The notes below the pieces were generated by a model. The model ran no database searches. It had not been told where the DNA came from and was given only the letters and a program-made list of their open reading frames with translations. DNA of 49,898 nt from JAWXCM01 sp034408745 (GTDB lineage: Bacteria; Acidobacteriota; Terriglobia; Bryobacterales; Bryobacteraceae), in contig JAWXCM010000064.1 of the NCBI GenBank assembly GCA_034408745.1, positions 1 through 49,898 on the forward strand, written 5' to 3'. Below, in pieces: positions 16,749 to 24,516 of this stretch. How positions within the stretch are numbered: position 1 is the stretch's first letter; every line of letters starts with the position of its first letter. The translations under genes and the position numbers were made by a program.

Positions 16749-17261
16749 CTACAAAGCCTGGGAGCTTCCTCCCGACGTGCCCGCGCTCAACTGGCGCAGC
16801 ATTTCCAAATCTTCGAGAGCCCGTTCCACCTGCTCCGCATCGAGTTCGGCGCGGGCGGTGTCCGGGCTGGTTACGGACGGCTGATCCACACGGTTCGGCG
16901 GGACCACCAAAACCAGGGCAACCGCGACGGTTGCGAGGGCTCCTGCAAACGAAACCGCGGGTTTCCACGCGAAGCTGTCACCGAGAATCCGGCTCCAGAA
17001 GCTGCGGCGGCTTTCGGCGTCGATTCGGGCATACAGACGCTCATCGAAATCGGACGGTACAGGCTCGGCATCCCACGCATCGAGTGCGCTCCAAACCTGG
17101 CTCTGCGCTTCGGCAAAGCGGGCGCACTCCGGGCAAATGGCCATGTGCCTCGCGAGCACGGAAGCCTGCTCCGGCGCCGCGGTTCGGGCGGCGTAGTCGA
17201 GAAGTGCCTGCGGATTGCCGGTCGTTACGGGACAGTTCATGGTCTGCTCTCTCATGGTCAT
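16749..17261 (-). CDS. Anti-sigma factor with zinc-finger domain, membrane-bound
   Basis: The 170-residue protein has the anti-sigma zinc motif His-x3-Cys-x2-Cys in ARHMAICPECARF (about residues 37-49). A linker and one membrane helix follow (about 97-117, FAGALATVAVALVLVV), and then a short extracytoplasmic tail with an acidic helix (LDAEQVERALEDLEMLRQL). Its ATG at 17261 overlaps the sigma stop as ATGA, which supports that start over the nearby MREQT and MNCPV alternatives. Such proteins hold their sigma factor at the membrane until a signal releases it. The partner is clearly the upstream ECF sigma. Confidence 0.88.
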   Translation of the reverse strand: MTMREQTMNCPVTTGNPQALLDYAARTAAPEQASVLARHMAICPECARFAEAQSQVWSALDAWDAEPVPSDFDERLYARIDAESRRSFWSRILGDSFAWKPAVSFAGALATVAVALVLVVPPNRVDQPSVTSPDTARAELDAEQVERALEDLEMLRQLSAGTSGGSSQAL

Positions 17262-17887
17262 GCCATGTGTGCCAGACGGGACCGCAGAGTTTCATAAGCC
17301 CGGAACAGCAGCGATTTCACCGCTGATTCCGAGCATCCGAGGACACCCGCGATCTGCGAATACTCCATCTCCTGATACTTGTGCATGAGCACCGCGGCTT
17401 TTTGCTTTGCCGGCAGTGCCTCAATGGCAATACGGACTTCCTGCATCCTCGCCTGGCGAAGCAGAGACTGCTCCACGTTTGGCAGCCGGTCGGGAAGCTG
17501 ACGGCTCATGCCGTCTTTCGTTTCTTCGTCGAGGCTCTCCGCCCCTTTTTCGTGGCGTCTGTCGCGGATCTGATTCAGTGCCAGGTGCGTGGCGATACGG
17601 AACAGCCACGTCGTAAATTTCGCGGTTGGTTCGTAAGAAGCCCGGGAACGATACACACGCAAAAAAACCTCCTGCGCGAGTTCCTCGGCAATCGCCTGGT
17701 TTTGTATCATCCGGAACAGGAAGTGAATCACCGGTGCGCGGTGGCGTTCCAGCAGCAATGCGAAGCTGGCGGGATCTCCGTCCCGCACTTTCAGCATTAA
17801 CTCTGCGTCCCGTTCCAGGGCGGCGACCGCAACCATATCCGTCTGAACACTGTCGCTGGCGGAAGGTTGCGGAGAAGTACCCTGCAT
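17258..17887 (-). CDS. ECF-family RNA polymerase sigma factor (RpoE-like)
   Basis: The 209-residue protein has sigma region 2 (about 32-100; the core helix is AEELAQEVFLRVYRSRASYE with the FTTWLFRIATHLALNQIRDR motif). A linker is followed by region 4 (about 140-200, ALPAKQKAAVLMHKYQEMEY and the helix-turn-helix YSQIAGVLGCSESAVKSLLF). It lacks region 3, as ECF sigmas do. It is coupled to the anti-sigma gene by ATGA. The regulon is unknown. The gene lies 64 bases after gpsA on the same strand and may also be read from that operon. Confidence 0.93.
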   Translation of the reverse strand: MQGTSPQPSASDSVQTDMVAVAALERDAELMLKVRDGDPASFALLLERHRAPVIHFLFRMIQNQAIAEELAQEVFLRVYRSRASYEPTAKFTTWLFRIATHLALNQIRDRRHEKGAESLDEETKDGMSRQLPDRLPNVEQSLLRQARMQEVRIAIEALPAKQKAAVLMHKYQEMEYSQIAGVLGCSESAVKSLLFRAYETLRSRLAHMA

Positions 17888-17951
17888 AACTGAGTTTTGT
17901 CCGAAAGTTGTGCTGCCTACAGTATCGTCGGTACAGCGGCCTCTTTGCAGC

Positions 17952-18953
17952 TTACTCGCTGCGAAGGGCTCTGTCCATCAGCTCCCGTACCGCGTCTTTC
18001 GGCGACTTGCCCGACCGGAGCACGTGGTCCATCTGACGGGCGATCGGCATCTCGACGCCAAGCCGGGCGGCCAGCTGCACTGCGGCGGCTACGGTGTCCA
18101 CGCCTTCCGGAATCATTTTGGTGGCGCCGAGGATCTCCTGCAACGTGCGGCCCTGCGCCAACTCGATACCCACGCGCCGGTTGCGGCTCAGGTCTCCGGT
18201 GCAGGTCAGGAGCAGGTCGCCGAGCCCCGCCAGCCCGGCCAGGGTCTCAGGCCGTCCGCCAGCGGCCACCGCCAGCCGTGTGATTTCCGCCAGTCCCCGC
18301 GTCACCAGCGCGGCCGTCGTGTTGTTTCCAAGGCCGAGGCCCTGGACGATACCCGCGCCGATCGCCACCACGTTCTTCAGCGCCGCGCCGATCTCGACGC
18401 CGACCGGGTCGGAGTTGGTGTAGAGCCGCAGAGTGGGGCCAGAGAACTGCCGCTGAATCCGGCCAGCCTGGGTGTCGTCGTCCGACGCAATTACGACGGC
18501 GGCCGGTTCGCCGCGGGCGATTTCGCGAGCGAAAGTTGGGCCTGACAACACGGCCACCGGAGTCGATGAGCCACTCTCTTCGCGGATCACCTGAGACATG
18601 CGCGCCAGCGTTCCGTCTTCGATGCCCTTCGTGGCGCTGACCAGATCCTCGCCGCCTCTCAGGTGCGGCTTCAGTTGTCGTACGACAGACCGGAGGAATC
18701 GCGACGGCACAACCAGCAGCACGGTGGAGGCATCCGCGGTCGCCTGCTGCAGCGAATCCGTAGCCTCGACACTGGCGGGCAGGGTAAAGCCGGGAAGATA
18801 GGTCTCATTGACGCGCGTCGACTGGATCTGCGCGGCCAGTCCATCGTCGTGAGCCCAGAGCCGCACACGCTCAAAGCGTGGCGCCAGGACGATGGCCAGT
18901 GCGGTGCCCCAGCTTCCCGCGCCAATGACGGTCAGAGTAGTCGAACCGCTCAC
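17952..18953 (-). CDS. gpsA: NAD(P)-dependent glycerol-3-phosphate dehydrogenase
   Basis: The 333-residue cytoplasmic enzyme makes sn-glycerol-3-phosphate for phospholipids. The GTG start overlaps the plsY stop as GTGA, so the longer open frame upstream is rejected. It has the N-terminal cofactor motif VIGAGSWGTALA and the conserved SGPTFAREIARGEPAAVV. The catalytic-lysine region is GAALKNVVAIGAGI, followed by GLAGLGDLLLTCTGDLSRNRR. Length is normal. It is the product-supply partner of plsY, the next enzyme in the pathway, directly upstream. The ECF sigma gene follows after 64 bases. Confidence 0.96.
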   Translation of the reverse strand: MSGSTTLTVIGAGSWGTALAIVLAPRFERVRLWAHDDGLAAQIQSTRVNETYLPGFTLPASVEATDSLQQATADASTVLLVVPSRFLRSVVRQLKPHLRGGEDLVSATKGIEDGTLARMSQVIREESGSSTPVAVLSGPTFAREIARGEPAAVVIASDDDTQAGRIQRQFSGPTLRLYTNSDPVGVEIGAALKNVVAIGAGIVQGLGLGNNTTAALVTRGLAEITRLAVAAGGRPETLAGLAGLGDLLLTCTGDLSRNRRVGIELAQGRTLQEILGATKMIPEGVDTVAAAVQLAARLGVEMPIARQMDHVLRSGKSPKDAVRELMDRALRSE

Positions 18954-19552
18954 CGCCTGCGGCCTCCGGGCGTGAACACGTTCTCGGTTCCAGCCCGCAG
19001 ACGTTCGATGTTGGCCCGATGCCGATAAATGACAAACGCGCCGGCCGCCGCCGCGGTAGCTGTGACATACCATTGGGGATGTTCGATGAGGAACACCGCG
19101 AGCGGGAAGAGGCCGGCGGCGACAATCGACCCCAGCGAGATAAACCGGCTCGCCGCGACCGTGACCACAAATACTCCGACCGTAGCCAGCAACGGCACCG
19201 GCGCCAGATAAAGGAAGGCGCCGAGCAGGCACGCCACAGCCTTTCCTCCCTTAAACTTCAGCATCGCAGGCCAGGCATGTCCGATCATGACTGCGAGCGC
19301 GGCGGCGCACATCCATAACTCCGAACCCGTAAACCGCTCGGCCAGCCAGACCGCGGCGACGCCCTTGACGATATCGAGCAGCAACGTCAGTACCCCGAGA
19401 CCACGCCCGGCGGTGCGTAAAACATTAGTGGCTCCGATGTTTCCGCTGCCGGAAGACCGAATGTCCCGGCCTGTGGCCAGACGGACCACGATGTACCCGA
19501 ACGGGATGCCGCCGATGAGGTAAGCGGCGGCCAAAACAAGAATGGCTGTCAT
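18950..19552 (-). CDS. plsY: Glycerol-3-phosphate acyltransferase PlsY
   Basis: The 200-residue integral membrane protein has about five helices and the PlsY signatures. These are YLIGGIPFGYIVVR at the N-terminus, DIRSSGSGNIGATNVLRT near residue 30, the conserved FKGGKAVACLLG near residue 103, and IVAAGLFP. It transfers acyl groups from acyl-phosphate to glycerol-3-phosphate in the first step of phospholipid synthesis. It sits between thpR and gpsA with ATGA and GTGA overlaps at its two ends. Length is usual for PlsY. No plsX is in the window. Confidence 0.95.
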   Translation of the reverse strand: MTAILVLAAAYLIGGIPFGYIVVRLATGRDIRSSGSGNIGATNVLRTAGRGLGVLTLLLDIVKGVAAVWLAERFTGSELWMCAAALAVMIGHAWPAMLKFKGGKAVACLLGAFLYLAPVPLLATVGVFVVTVAASRFISLGSIVAAGLFPLAVFLIEHPQWYVTATAAAAGAFVIYRHRANIERLRAGTENVFTPGGRRR

Positions 19553-20103
19553 TGTGTGAAGCGGATATCCGCCAGTCGAGTATAAATCGAACCGGCCGGT
19601 CCAGGCTCACTGGCGTACAGAGAGAACGCCGAAGCCGGAAAAGTCCCCAGTTCCGTAGTCTCCAGTTTTGCGATCGCCTGGCGCAGTCCGGCGAGCGTTG
19701 CACCAGCATCTTTGATGCGCGCCAGCGTGAGGTGGGGATGGTAGGGCTTCTGTTCGCGTTCGATCCCGAGAGGTTCGAGAGCGGCGTCGGTGGCTGTCGC
19801 CAAATCTGACAGGGCGCCCGAATCGCGGACCGCGGTGAACAGGATCCGGGGCGAGTGTGGGTTGGGAAACCAGCCCAGCCCCGAGACTTCAAGCGTGATC
19901 GTCGCCCGTTCTCCAAGGGGCTGAAGGCGGCCGACAATCTCAGACAGTCTTGTTTCAGGCCACTCGCCGATGAACCTCGTTGTGATGTGGAGATTGTAAA
20001 CAGGGCTCCAGCGTATCTGTGCGGAAGGGCGTAACAGATCCAGCAAACGAGACAGGTTTGCAGTCACATCGGGCGGAATGGGAATTCCTGTGAACAGCCG
20101 CAC
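19549..20103 (-). CDS. thpR: RNA 2',3'-cyclic phosphodiesterase (2'-5' RNA ligase family)
   Basis: The 184-residue protein has two HxTx motifs, HITT at residues 39-42 and HLTL in YHPHLTLARIKD about 80 residues later. They are the paired catalytic motifs of the LigT/2H phosphoesterase family. The start MRLFTGIPIPPDV is canonical. Family members open 2',3'-cyclic phosphates and can join RNA ends in vitro; the cellular role is unsettled. Its stop overlaps the plsY start as ATGA, so it leads a three-gene operon with two phospholipid genes. No functional link with them is known. Confidence 0.92.
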   Translation of the reverse strand: MRLFTGIPIPPDVTANLSRLLDLLRPSAQIRWSPVYNLHITTRFIGEWPETRLSEIVGRLQPLGERATITLEVSGLGWFPNPHSPRILFTAVRDSGALSDLATATDAALEPLGIEREQKPYHPHLTLARIKDAGATLAGLRQAIAKLETTELGTFPASAFSLYASEPGPAGSIYTRLADIRFTQ

Positions 20104-20256
20104 GGATTCAGCTTACCGCGTTTGCGGGGGGTGGGCTCTCTGAAATGTGGTGGCATGCATTTCCGCGGGTAAATTAAAGTGCATTCTGCGAAATAACGGA
20201 TAGAATAGACAATGGAGCGGGCTTTAATCCATGAAAATTGAGCGGAGGTTTCGGCC

Positions 20257-21534
20257 GTGTCGCGAAACCTGCTGATTCGGGGAGCACGGCAGTTGCTTAC
20301 TCTGCATGGCTCCTCTTCGGGTCCCCGCCGCGGCGATTCCATGCAGGACCTGGGGATTATTGAAGACGGTTCGGTGCTGATTGCGGGCGGTGCCATCGCC
20401 AGCGTTGGACCCACCAGAAGGGTTGAGAATTTAGCTGAGGCGCGGAGCGCGGAAGAGATCAATGCTTCCGGGCATGTGGTTATGCCAGGGTTCGTCGACA
20501 GCTTCGCGGGACTGTTCGGTGTGCCGGGGCGATTGCTGGCCCGCCGCTCTTCCGGAGGTCCGCAATATCAGGCGGGCGCGCCACTGGAGGGGCAGGATCT
20601 CACCGCGACTCTGAATTATCTTCGTAACACCGCGGCGGGTACGCTGGAGTTCCATGCCGCGCGGCACCTGGAAGGCTTCCTGCGGCACGGCACCACAAGT
20701 GTCGAGGCGCGCAGCGGATTTGGACTTACCGCATCGGGAGAGATGAAGCTGGTTCGCGTTCTGAACGCGCTGGATGGAAAGTGCCTCAGCATTATCCCCA
20801 CTTACCTGGCGGGGCATTATGGGGGTGCGGAAGGCGACAGGAGCCGAACCTATGTCGACTGGCTCTGTGCGGAAATCATCCCCAGGCTTGCCGAAAGAAG
20901 GTCGGCACGTTTTGTGGAAGCCGCGTGCGGAGAAAACGGTCTGAGCCTGCCTGACGCTCGCAAGCTGCTGGATGCCGTGCGCCGCGCGAGCCTGACTGTG
21001 AAGGTGTCGGTAGCCGGGCCGTCGGCGTCGGATGCGATCGCACTGGCCATCGAAGTCGATGCCGCCAGTGTGTCCGGAATCAACTCCGCAAGCGCGGAGG
21101 AAGCGGCGAGACTCGGCCGCACGCGCTGCCTCGCGACGCTGCTTCCGGCCCGGATGCGCGATGATGAGGAAGAGGGGCTGAGACTGGCGCGAAGACTGAT
21201 TGATGCCGGCGTCGCGGTCGCGTTTGGTTCGGGATTCGAACCGTCCACCTGCTCGACGCTGAACATGCAGCATGTGATCTCTATGGCCTGGATGCGCATG
21301 AATGTGACGCCGGAAGAAGCCATATCGGCTGCGACCATTAACAGCGCGCATGCCCTGGGGCTGGGAGGCCGGGTTGGGTCACTGGAGTTCGGCAAAGACG
21401 CGGACGTGTGCATTCTGAATGTTCCCGATTACCGTGAAATTCCACTGAATGTGGGATCAAATCTGGTGTCCCTGGTGCTTCGCAAAGGCGTGGTGGCGCA
21501 CCGTTCCGGTTCGGTGTCATGCGGCGAAAACTGA
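20257..21534 (+). CDS. Imidazolonepropionase-like (HutI) homologue lacking metal ligands
   Basis: The 425-residue protein aligns by eye with HutI from end to end. It has an N-terminal beta-sandwich, the ATINSAHALGLGGRVGSLEFGKDADVCI segment typical of the C-terminal half, and the EARSGFGL block (HutI has EVKSGYGL). However, the HxH metal motif (usually PGFVDPHTH) reads PGFVDSFAG. The later His of the KIHADE block is lost (TVKVSVAG), the SADHL block reads ASVSGI, and the Asp in ATDFNPGS reads GSGFEPST. A working metal site is therefore unlikely. A GTG start has GGAGG eight bases upstream. It overlaps ftcD by 16 bases. A scaffold, regulatory or changed enzymatic role is possible. Confidence 0.85.
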   Translation: MSRNLLIRGARQLLTLHGSSSGPRRGDSMQDLGIIEDGSVLIAGGAIASVGPTRRVENLAEARSAEEINASGHVVMPGFVDSFAGLFGVPGRLLARRSSGGPQYQAGAPLEGQDLTATLNYLRNTAAGTLEFHAARHLEGFLRHGTTSVEARSGFGLTASGEMKLVRVLNALDGKCLSIIPTYLAGHYGGAEGDRSRTYVDWLCAEIIPRLAERRSARFVEAACGENGLSLPDARKLLDAVRRASLTVKVSVAGPSASDAIALAIEVDAASVSGINSASAEEAARLGRTRCLATLLPARMRDDEEEGLRLARRLIDAGVAVAFGSGFEPSTCSTLNMQHVISMAWMRMNVTPEEAISAATINSAHALGLGGRVGSLEFGKDADVCILNVPDYREIPLNVGSNLVSLVLRKGVVAHRSGSVSCGEN

Positions 21535-22433
21535 TCGAATGCGTAGCTAATTTTTCAGAAGGCCGCGATGCCGCTGTGGTGGAGGAGATCGCGCGCGCCA
21601 TCGAGCGGCAAGCCGGCGCGCGAGTCCTGCACCTCACGCTGGATGCCGATCATCACCGCTCCGTCATTACATTCGCGGGTACGCCCGAAGCGGTATTGCC
21701 GGCCGCTGTACGGGCTGTCGCCGCGGCACTGGCCCGGATCGACCTGACACGGCACACGGGAGTGCATCCGAGGCTCGGCGCGGCGGATGTGGTGCCACTG
21801 GTGCCACTCGAGAACATTACGCTGGAAGAATGTGTCGGGCTGGCCCACAAGCTCGGCGACGAAATCTGGCGCGGGCTCGGGATCCCGGTGTATTTCTACG
21901 AGGCCGCGGCGTTGCGGCCGGACCGCAGGTTGCTGGAGAACGTGCGGCGGGGACAGTTCGAGGGTGTGCGCGATTTAGTGAGCGCGGATGAGTCCAGGCG
22001 CCCCGATCTGGGTGGACCGCACCTGCATCCGACGGCGGGCGCGGTGATCGTTGGGGCGCGCAAATTTCTTATCGCCTGGAACGTAAATCTGGACAGCGCG
22101 GATTTGGCCGCGGCGAAAGCGATCGCCCGTTTTATCCGGGCTTCGACAGGCGGCTTGCCGCACGTCAAAGCGCTCGGTCTGGCGCTGGAATCGCGTGGCC
22201 AGGTGCAGGTTTCCATGAACCTGACCGACATTGAAGTCACACCGATGCACCTCGTGTTTGACAGGATTCGCACGAAGGCTCGTGAGATGGGAATCGCCAT
22301 CGCAGGCACTGAGATTATCGGGCTGCTGCCGCGCGCGGTTCTGGAGCAGGCGGCCGCGGCATATTTCCAGTTTGAGAACTTCCGTCCCGAGGCCGTGCTG
22401 GAGCGGAGAGTCGAATCTGTGCTGGGGCTGTAA
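21519..22433 (+). CDS. ftcD: Glutamate formimidoyltransferase (FtcD N-terminal type)
   Basis: The 304-residue protein is the formiminotransferase domain alone: IECVANFSEGRD at the start, LTRHTGVHPRLGAADVVPLVPL, PVYFYEAAAL, and GPHLHPTAGAVIVGARKFLIAWNVNL. It transfers the formimino group from formiminoglutamate to tetrahydrofolate in histidine breakdown. It lacks the cyclodeaminase domain found in long FtcD proteins, as many bacterial forms do. It overlaps the HutI-like gene by 16 bases. No hutH, hutU or fchA is in the window, so the pathway is not complete here. Confidence 0.93.
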   Translation: MRRKLIECVANFSEGRDAAVVEEIARAIERQAGARVLHLTLDADHHRSVITFAGTPEAVLPAAVRAVAAALARIDLTRHTGVHPRLGAADVVPLVPLENITLEECVGLAHKLGDEIWRGLGIPVYFYEAAALRPDRRLLENVRRGQFEGVRDLVSADESRRPDLGGPHLHPTAGAVIVGARKFLIAWNVNLDSADLAAAKAIARFIRASTGGLPHVKALGLALESRGQVQVSMNLTDIEVTPMHLVFDRIRTKAREMGIAIAGTEIIGLLPRAVLEQAAAAYFQFENFRPEAVLERRVESVLGL

Positions 22434-22444
22434 AATAGGGTGTA

Positions 22445-23314
22445 GTGCTTGTCTCGATAACTCCTCAGCCACTTGTAAAGCGACCCGTCTGGCTTCGGGC
22501 TCCGGCCCCTGTCGGCGAAAATTACCGCGAACTCAAACAGCTGGTCACCGATCTGCGGCTCCACACAGTGTGCGAAAGCGCGGCGTGTCCCAACGTGGGC
22601 GAGTGCTGGAATCGCCGCACTGCCACGTTCATGATCCTGGGCAACGTCTGCACCCGTCGCTGCGGCTTCTGCGCGGTGCAGAAGGGTGCCCCTCTGGAGA
22701 TGGATTACGACGAGCCGCGGCGTGTTGCCGAGGCCTGTGAAAAGCTCGGGCTGCGCTACGCGGTAGTGACCAGTGTGAATCGCGACGACCAGAAAGACGG
22801 TGGCGCGGAGATTTTCGCAGCCACCATCAGGGCGATTCGCGAGCGTATCGCCGAGTGCCGGATTGAGGTGCTGGTCCCGGACTTTCAGGGCAAAGAATCC
22901 GCTCTGGAGATCGTGATGGATGCAGCGCCCGATGTGCTGAATCACAACATCGAGACCGTGCCTCGGCTGTACCGGCAGGTACGGCTGGGCGCGAAATATG
23001 AGCGGTCGCTGCGGCTGCTGCGCTATGCGAAACAGCTGAGGCCGCAAATTCCGACGAAGTCGGGTCTGATGATGGGGCTCGGCGAGACGAAGCAGGAAGT
23101 GCTGGGGGTGATGCGCGATCTGGTGGCGCACGGGGTCGACATTTTGACGCTGGGCCAGTACCTGCGCCCGTCGCCGAAGCATCTTCCGATTCTTCGCTAC
23201 GTTCCCGTGGAGGAGTTTCAGGACCTGAAGCGCGAAGGCTGCGCAATGGGGTTCACCCACGTGGAAGCGGGGCCGCTGGTCCGCAGTTCTTACCACGCCG
23301 ACGCTGCCGTTTGA
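22445..23314 (+). CDS. lipA: Lipoyl synthase, radical SAM
   Basis: The 289-residue cytoplasmic enzyme inserts two sulfurs into protein-bound octanoyl groups. The auxiliary cluster motif is CESAACPNVGEC and the radical-SAM motif is CTRRCGFC. The conserved VTSVNRDDQKDGGA, NHNIETVPRLYRQVR and KSGLMMGLGE blocks are present, and the C-terminal SSYHAD carries the cluster-binding Ser. The start is a GTG at 22445, eleven bases after ftcD, so it may be cotranscribed with it. Length is normal. No lipB is in the window. Confidence 0.96.
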   Translation: MLVSITPQPLVKRPVWLRAPAPVGENYRELKQLVTDLRLHTVCESAACPNVGECWNRRTATFMILGNVCTRRCGFCAVQKGAPLEMDYDEPRRVAEACEKLGLRYAVVTSVNRDDQKDGGAEIFAATIRAIRERIAECRIEVLVPDFQGKESALEIVMDAAPDVLNHNIETVPRLYRQVRLGAKYERSLRLLRYAKQLRPQIPTKSGLMMGLGETKQEVLGVMRDLVAHGVDILTLGQYLRPSPKHLPILRYVPVEEFQDLKREGCAMGFTHVEAGPLVRSSYHADAAV

Positions 23315-23355
23315 CCTGCGAATTCTTCCGTAAAGCTAGCCGCTTCCCGCGGGAG

Positions 23356-23787
23356 TTATGACAGATTAGTCCGCGATATCACGCCGAATGCGGCATGATA
23401 TTTAGCAGGGAGTCGGCACGGTTTCAGATCGCGGCCGCAGAAAACGTGCTTCGTGGATCCGGTGGCCAGCATGCGCCGGGACTCGGCTTCACGGATTTCA
23501 TACAGGAACTCCAGCAGCCGTGTGTTGGATCGCTTGACTGAAGTGAGCACAATCACTTCGTCGTCATAGTGGGCAGGGAAGTGAAAGCGGCAGGTGGCTT
23601 CTGCGACAGCAAGCAGCACGCCGTCCTTTTCCTCCATATCCCGGTAGCGAACGCCCCGTGCGCGGCACAACTCCACGCGGCCCATCTCCATCCAGACCAG
23701 GTAATTGGCATGGTAGACGACGCCCATCTGATCGGTCTCGGCGTAACGAACACGGACTCGTACCTCGGAAAGCTCCATCGAGGCCAT
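23356..23787 (-). CDS. Acyl-CoA thioesterase, hotdog fold (YbgC/4HBT type)
   Basis: The 143-residue protein has the active-site motif VRYAETDQMGVVYHANYLVW, whose Asp (ETDQMG) is the catalytic residue in YbgC-type thioesterases. The rest of the hotdog fold follows, including ATCRFHFPAHYDDEVIV. I use MASMELSEV at 23787; the ATG three codons later, or a longer upstream frame, are also possible. It probably hydrolyses short or medium acyl-CoA or acyl-ACP in the cytoplasm. It is divergent from the moaDE gene, with 42 bases between starts, so the promoters must overlap. Confidence 0.88.
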   Translation of the reverse strand: MASMELSEVRVRVRYAETDQMGVVYHANYLVWMEMGRVELCRARGVRYRDMEEKDGVLLAVAEATCRFHFPAHYDDEVIVLTSVKRSNTRLLEFLYEIREAESRRMLATGSTKHVFCGRDLKPCRLPAKYHAAFGVISRTNLS

Positions 23788-23829
23788 CGTAACCCGGTCC
23801 CATCCACGCCCGTCTGGTAGCATTCAGGT

Positions 23830-24516
23830 GTGTTTCTGAAAGTGCTATTTTTCGGGCAGTTACGCGATGTGGCCGGTGTGGCTGAGGATCGTCCGGAACT
23901 GCCGGACGGGGCGCTGCTGGAGGATGTTTTCCAGCACTATGCGGCCCGGTTCCCCCGGATGACCGAGCTTCGTCCGAGCATCGTTTTCGCCCGGAATCAG
24001 CAGTTTTCCGATCCTTCGGCGGCAGTGCAGGAGGGCGACGAGATCGCGTTTCTGCCGCCCGTGAGCGGCGGGTCGGACCGCAATTACTACGCTCTTACCC
24101 GCGACCCGATCGACACGCAGGCGCTCCGCGCACTCTTACTGGAAGGTACCGACGGTGCCATCGTCGATTTCCTTGGCGTGGTTCGCAACAACACCAAAGG
24201 TCGGCCGACGCGTTTTCTCGATTACGAATGCTACGAGCCGATGGCGCTGAAGATCATGGCCGAAATTGGCGAGTCGATTGCCGCGTCCCACGCGACAGGC
24301 CGGATTGCGATGGTTCACCGTCTGGGCCGGATGGAGATCGGCGAGGCCAGCGTGGCGATTGTGGTGACCGCACCGCACCGCCGCCCTGCCTTCGAGGCTG
24401 CCCTTGAAGGGATCAACCGTCTGAAGAAACTGGTGCCAATCTGGAAGAAAGAGCATTTCGAAGACGGCGAGGTGTGGGTGGAAGGCGAGTGGGACGATTC
24501 GGTGCTGAAGCCGTGA
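23830..24516 (+). CDS. Fused molybdopterin synthase, MoaD-MoaE
   Basis: The 228-residue protein joins MoaD (about residues 1-81, FGQLRDVAG... FLPPVSGG) to MoaE (about 84-228, including DGAIVDFLGVVRN, DYECYEPMALKIM and LVPIWKKEHFEDGEVW). In MoaD the C-terminal Gly-Gly must be free to become a thiocarboxylate. Here the Gly-Gly at 80-81 is followed at once by SDRNYY. The fusion therefore probably needs cleavage after the second Gly, as known for the fused MoaX of Mycobacterium. The start is GTG. Its stop overlaps the VWA gene start as GTGA. No other molybdenum-cofactor gene is in the window. Confidence 0.93.
   Translation: MFLKVLFFGQLRDVAGVAEDRPELPDGALLEDVFQHYAARFPRMTELRPSIVFARNQQFSDPSAAVQEGDEIAFLPPVSGGSDRNYYALTRDPIDTQALRALLLEGTDGAIVDFLGVVRNNTKGRPTRFLDYECYEPMALKIMAEIGESIAASHATGRIAMVHRLGRMEIGEASVAIVVTAPHRRPAFEAALEGINRLKKLVPIWKKEHFEDGEVWVEGEWDDSVLKP

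Noticed and set aside
18954..19232. A longer N-terminus for GpsA
   Set aside because: The GTG that overlaps the plsY stop gives the correct Rossmann start; the extension is a shadow of plsY.
21896..23296. A 466-codon minus-strand frame opposite ftcD and lipA
   Set aside because: It mirrors two well-identified genes and has the composition of a GC-rich shadow frame.
23345..23356. TCCCGCGGGA palindrome after lipA
   Set aside because: It is short and has no T run; I do not call it a terminator.
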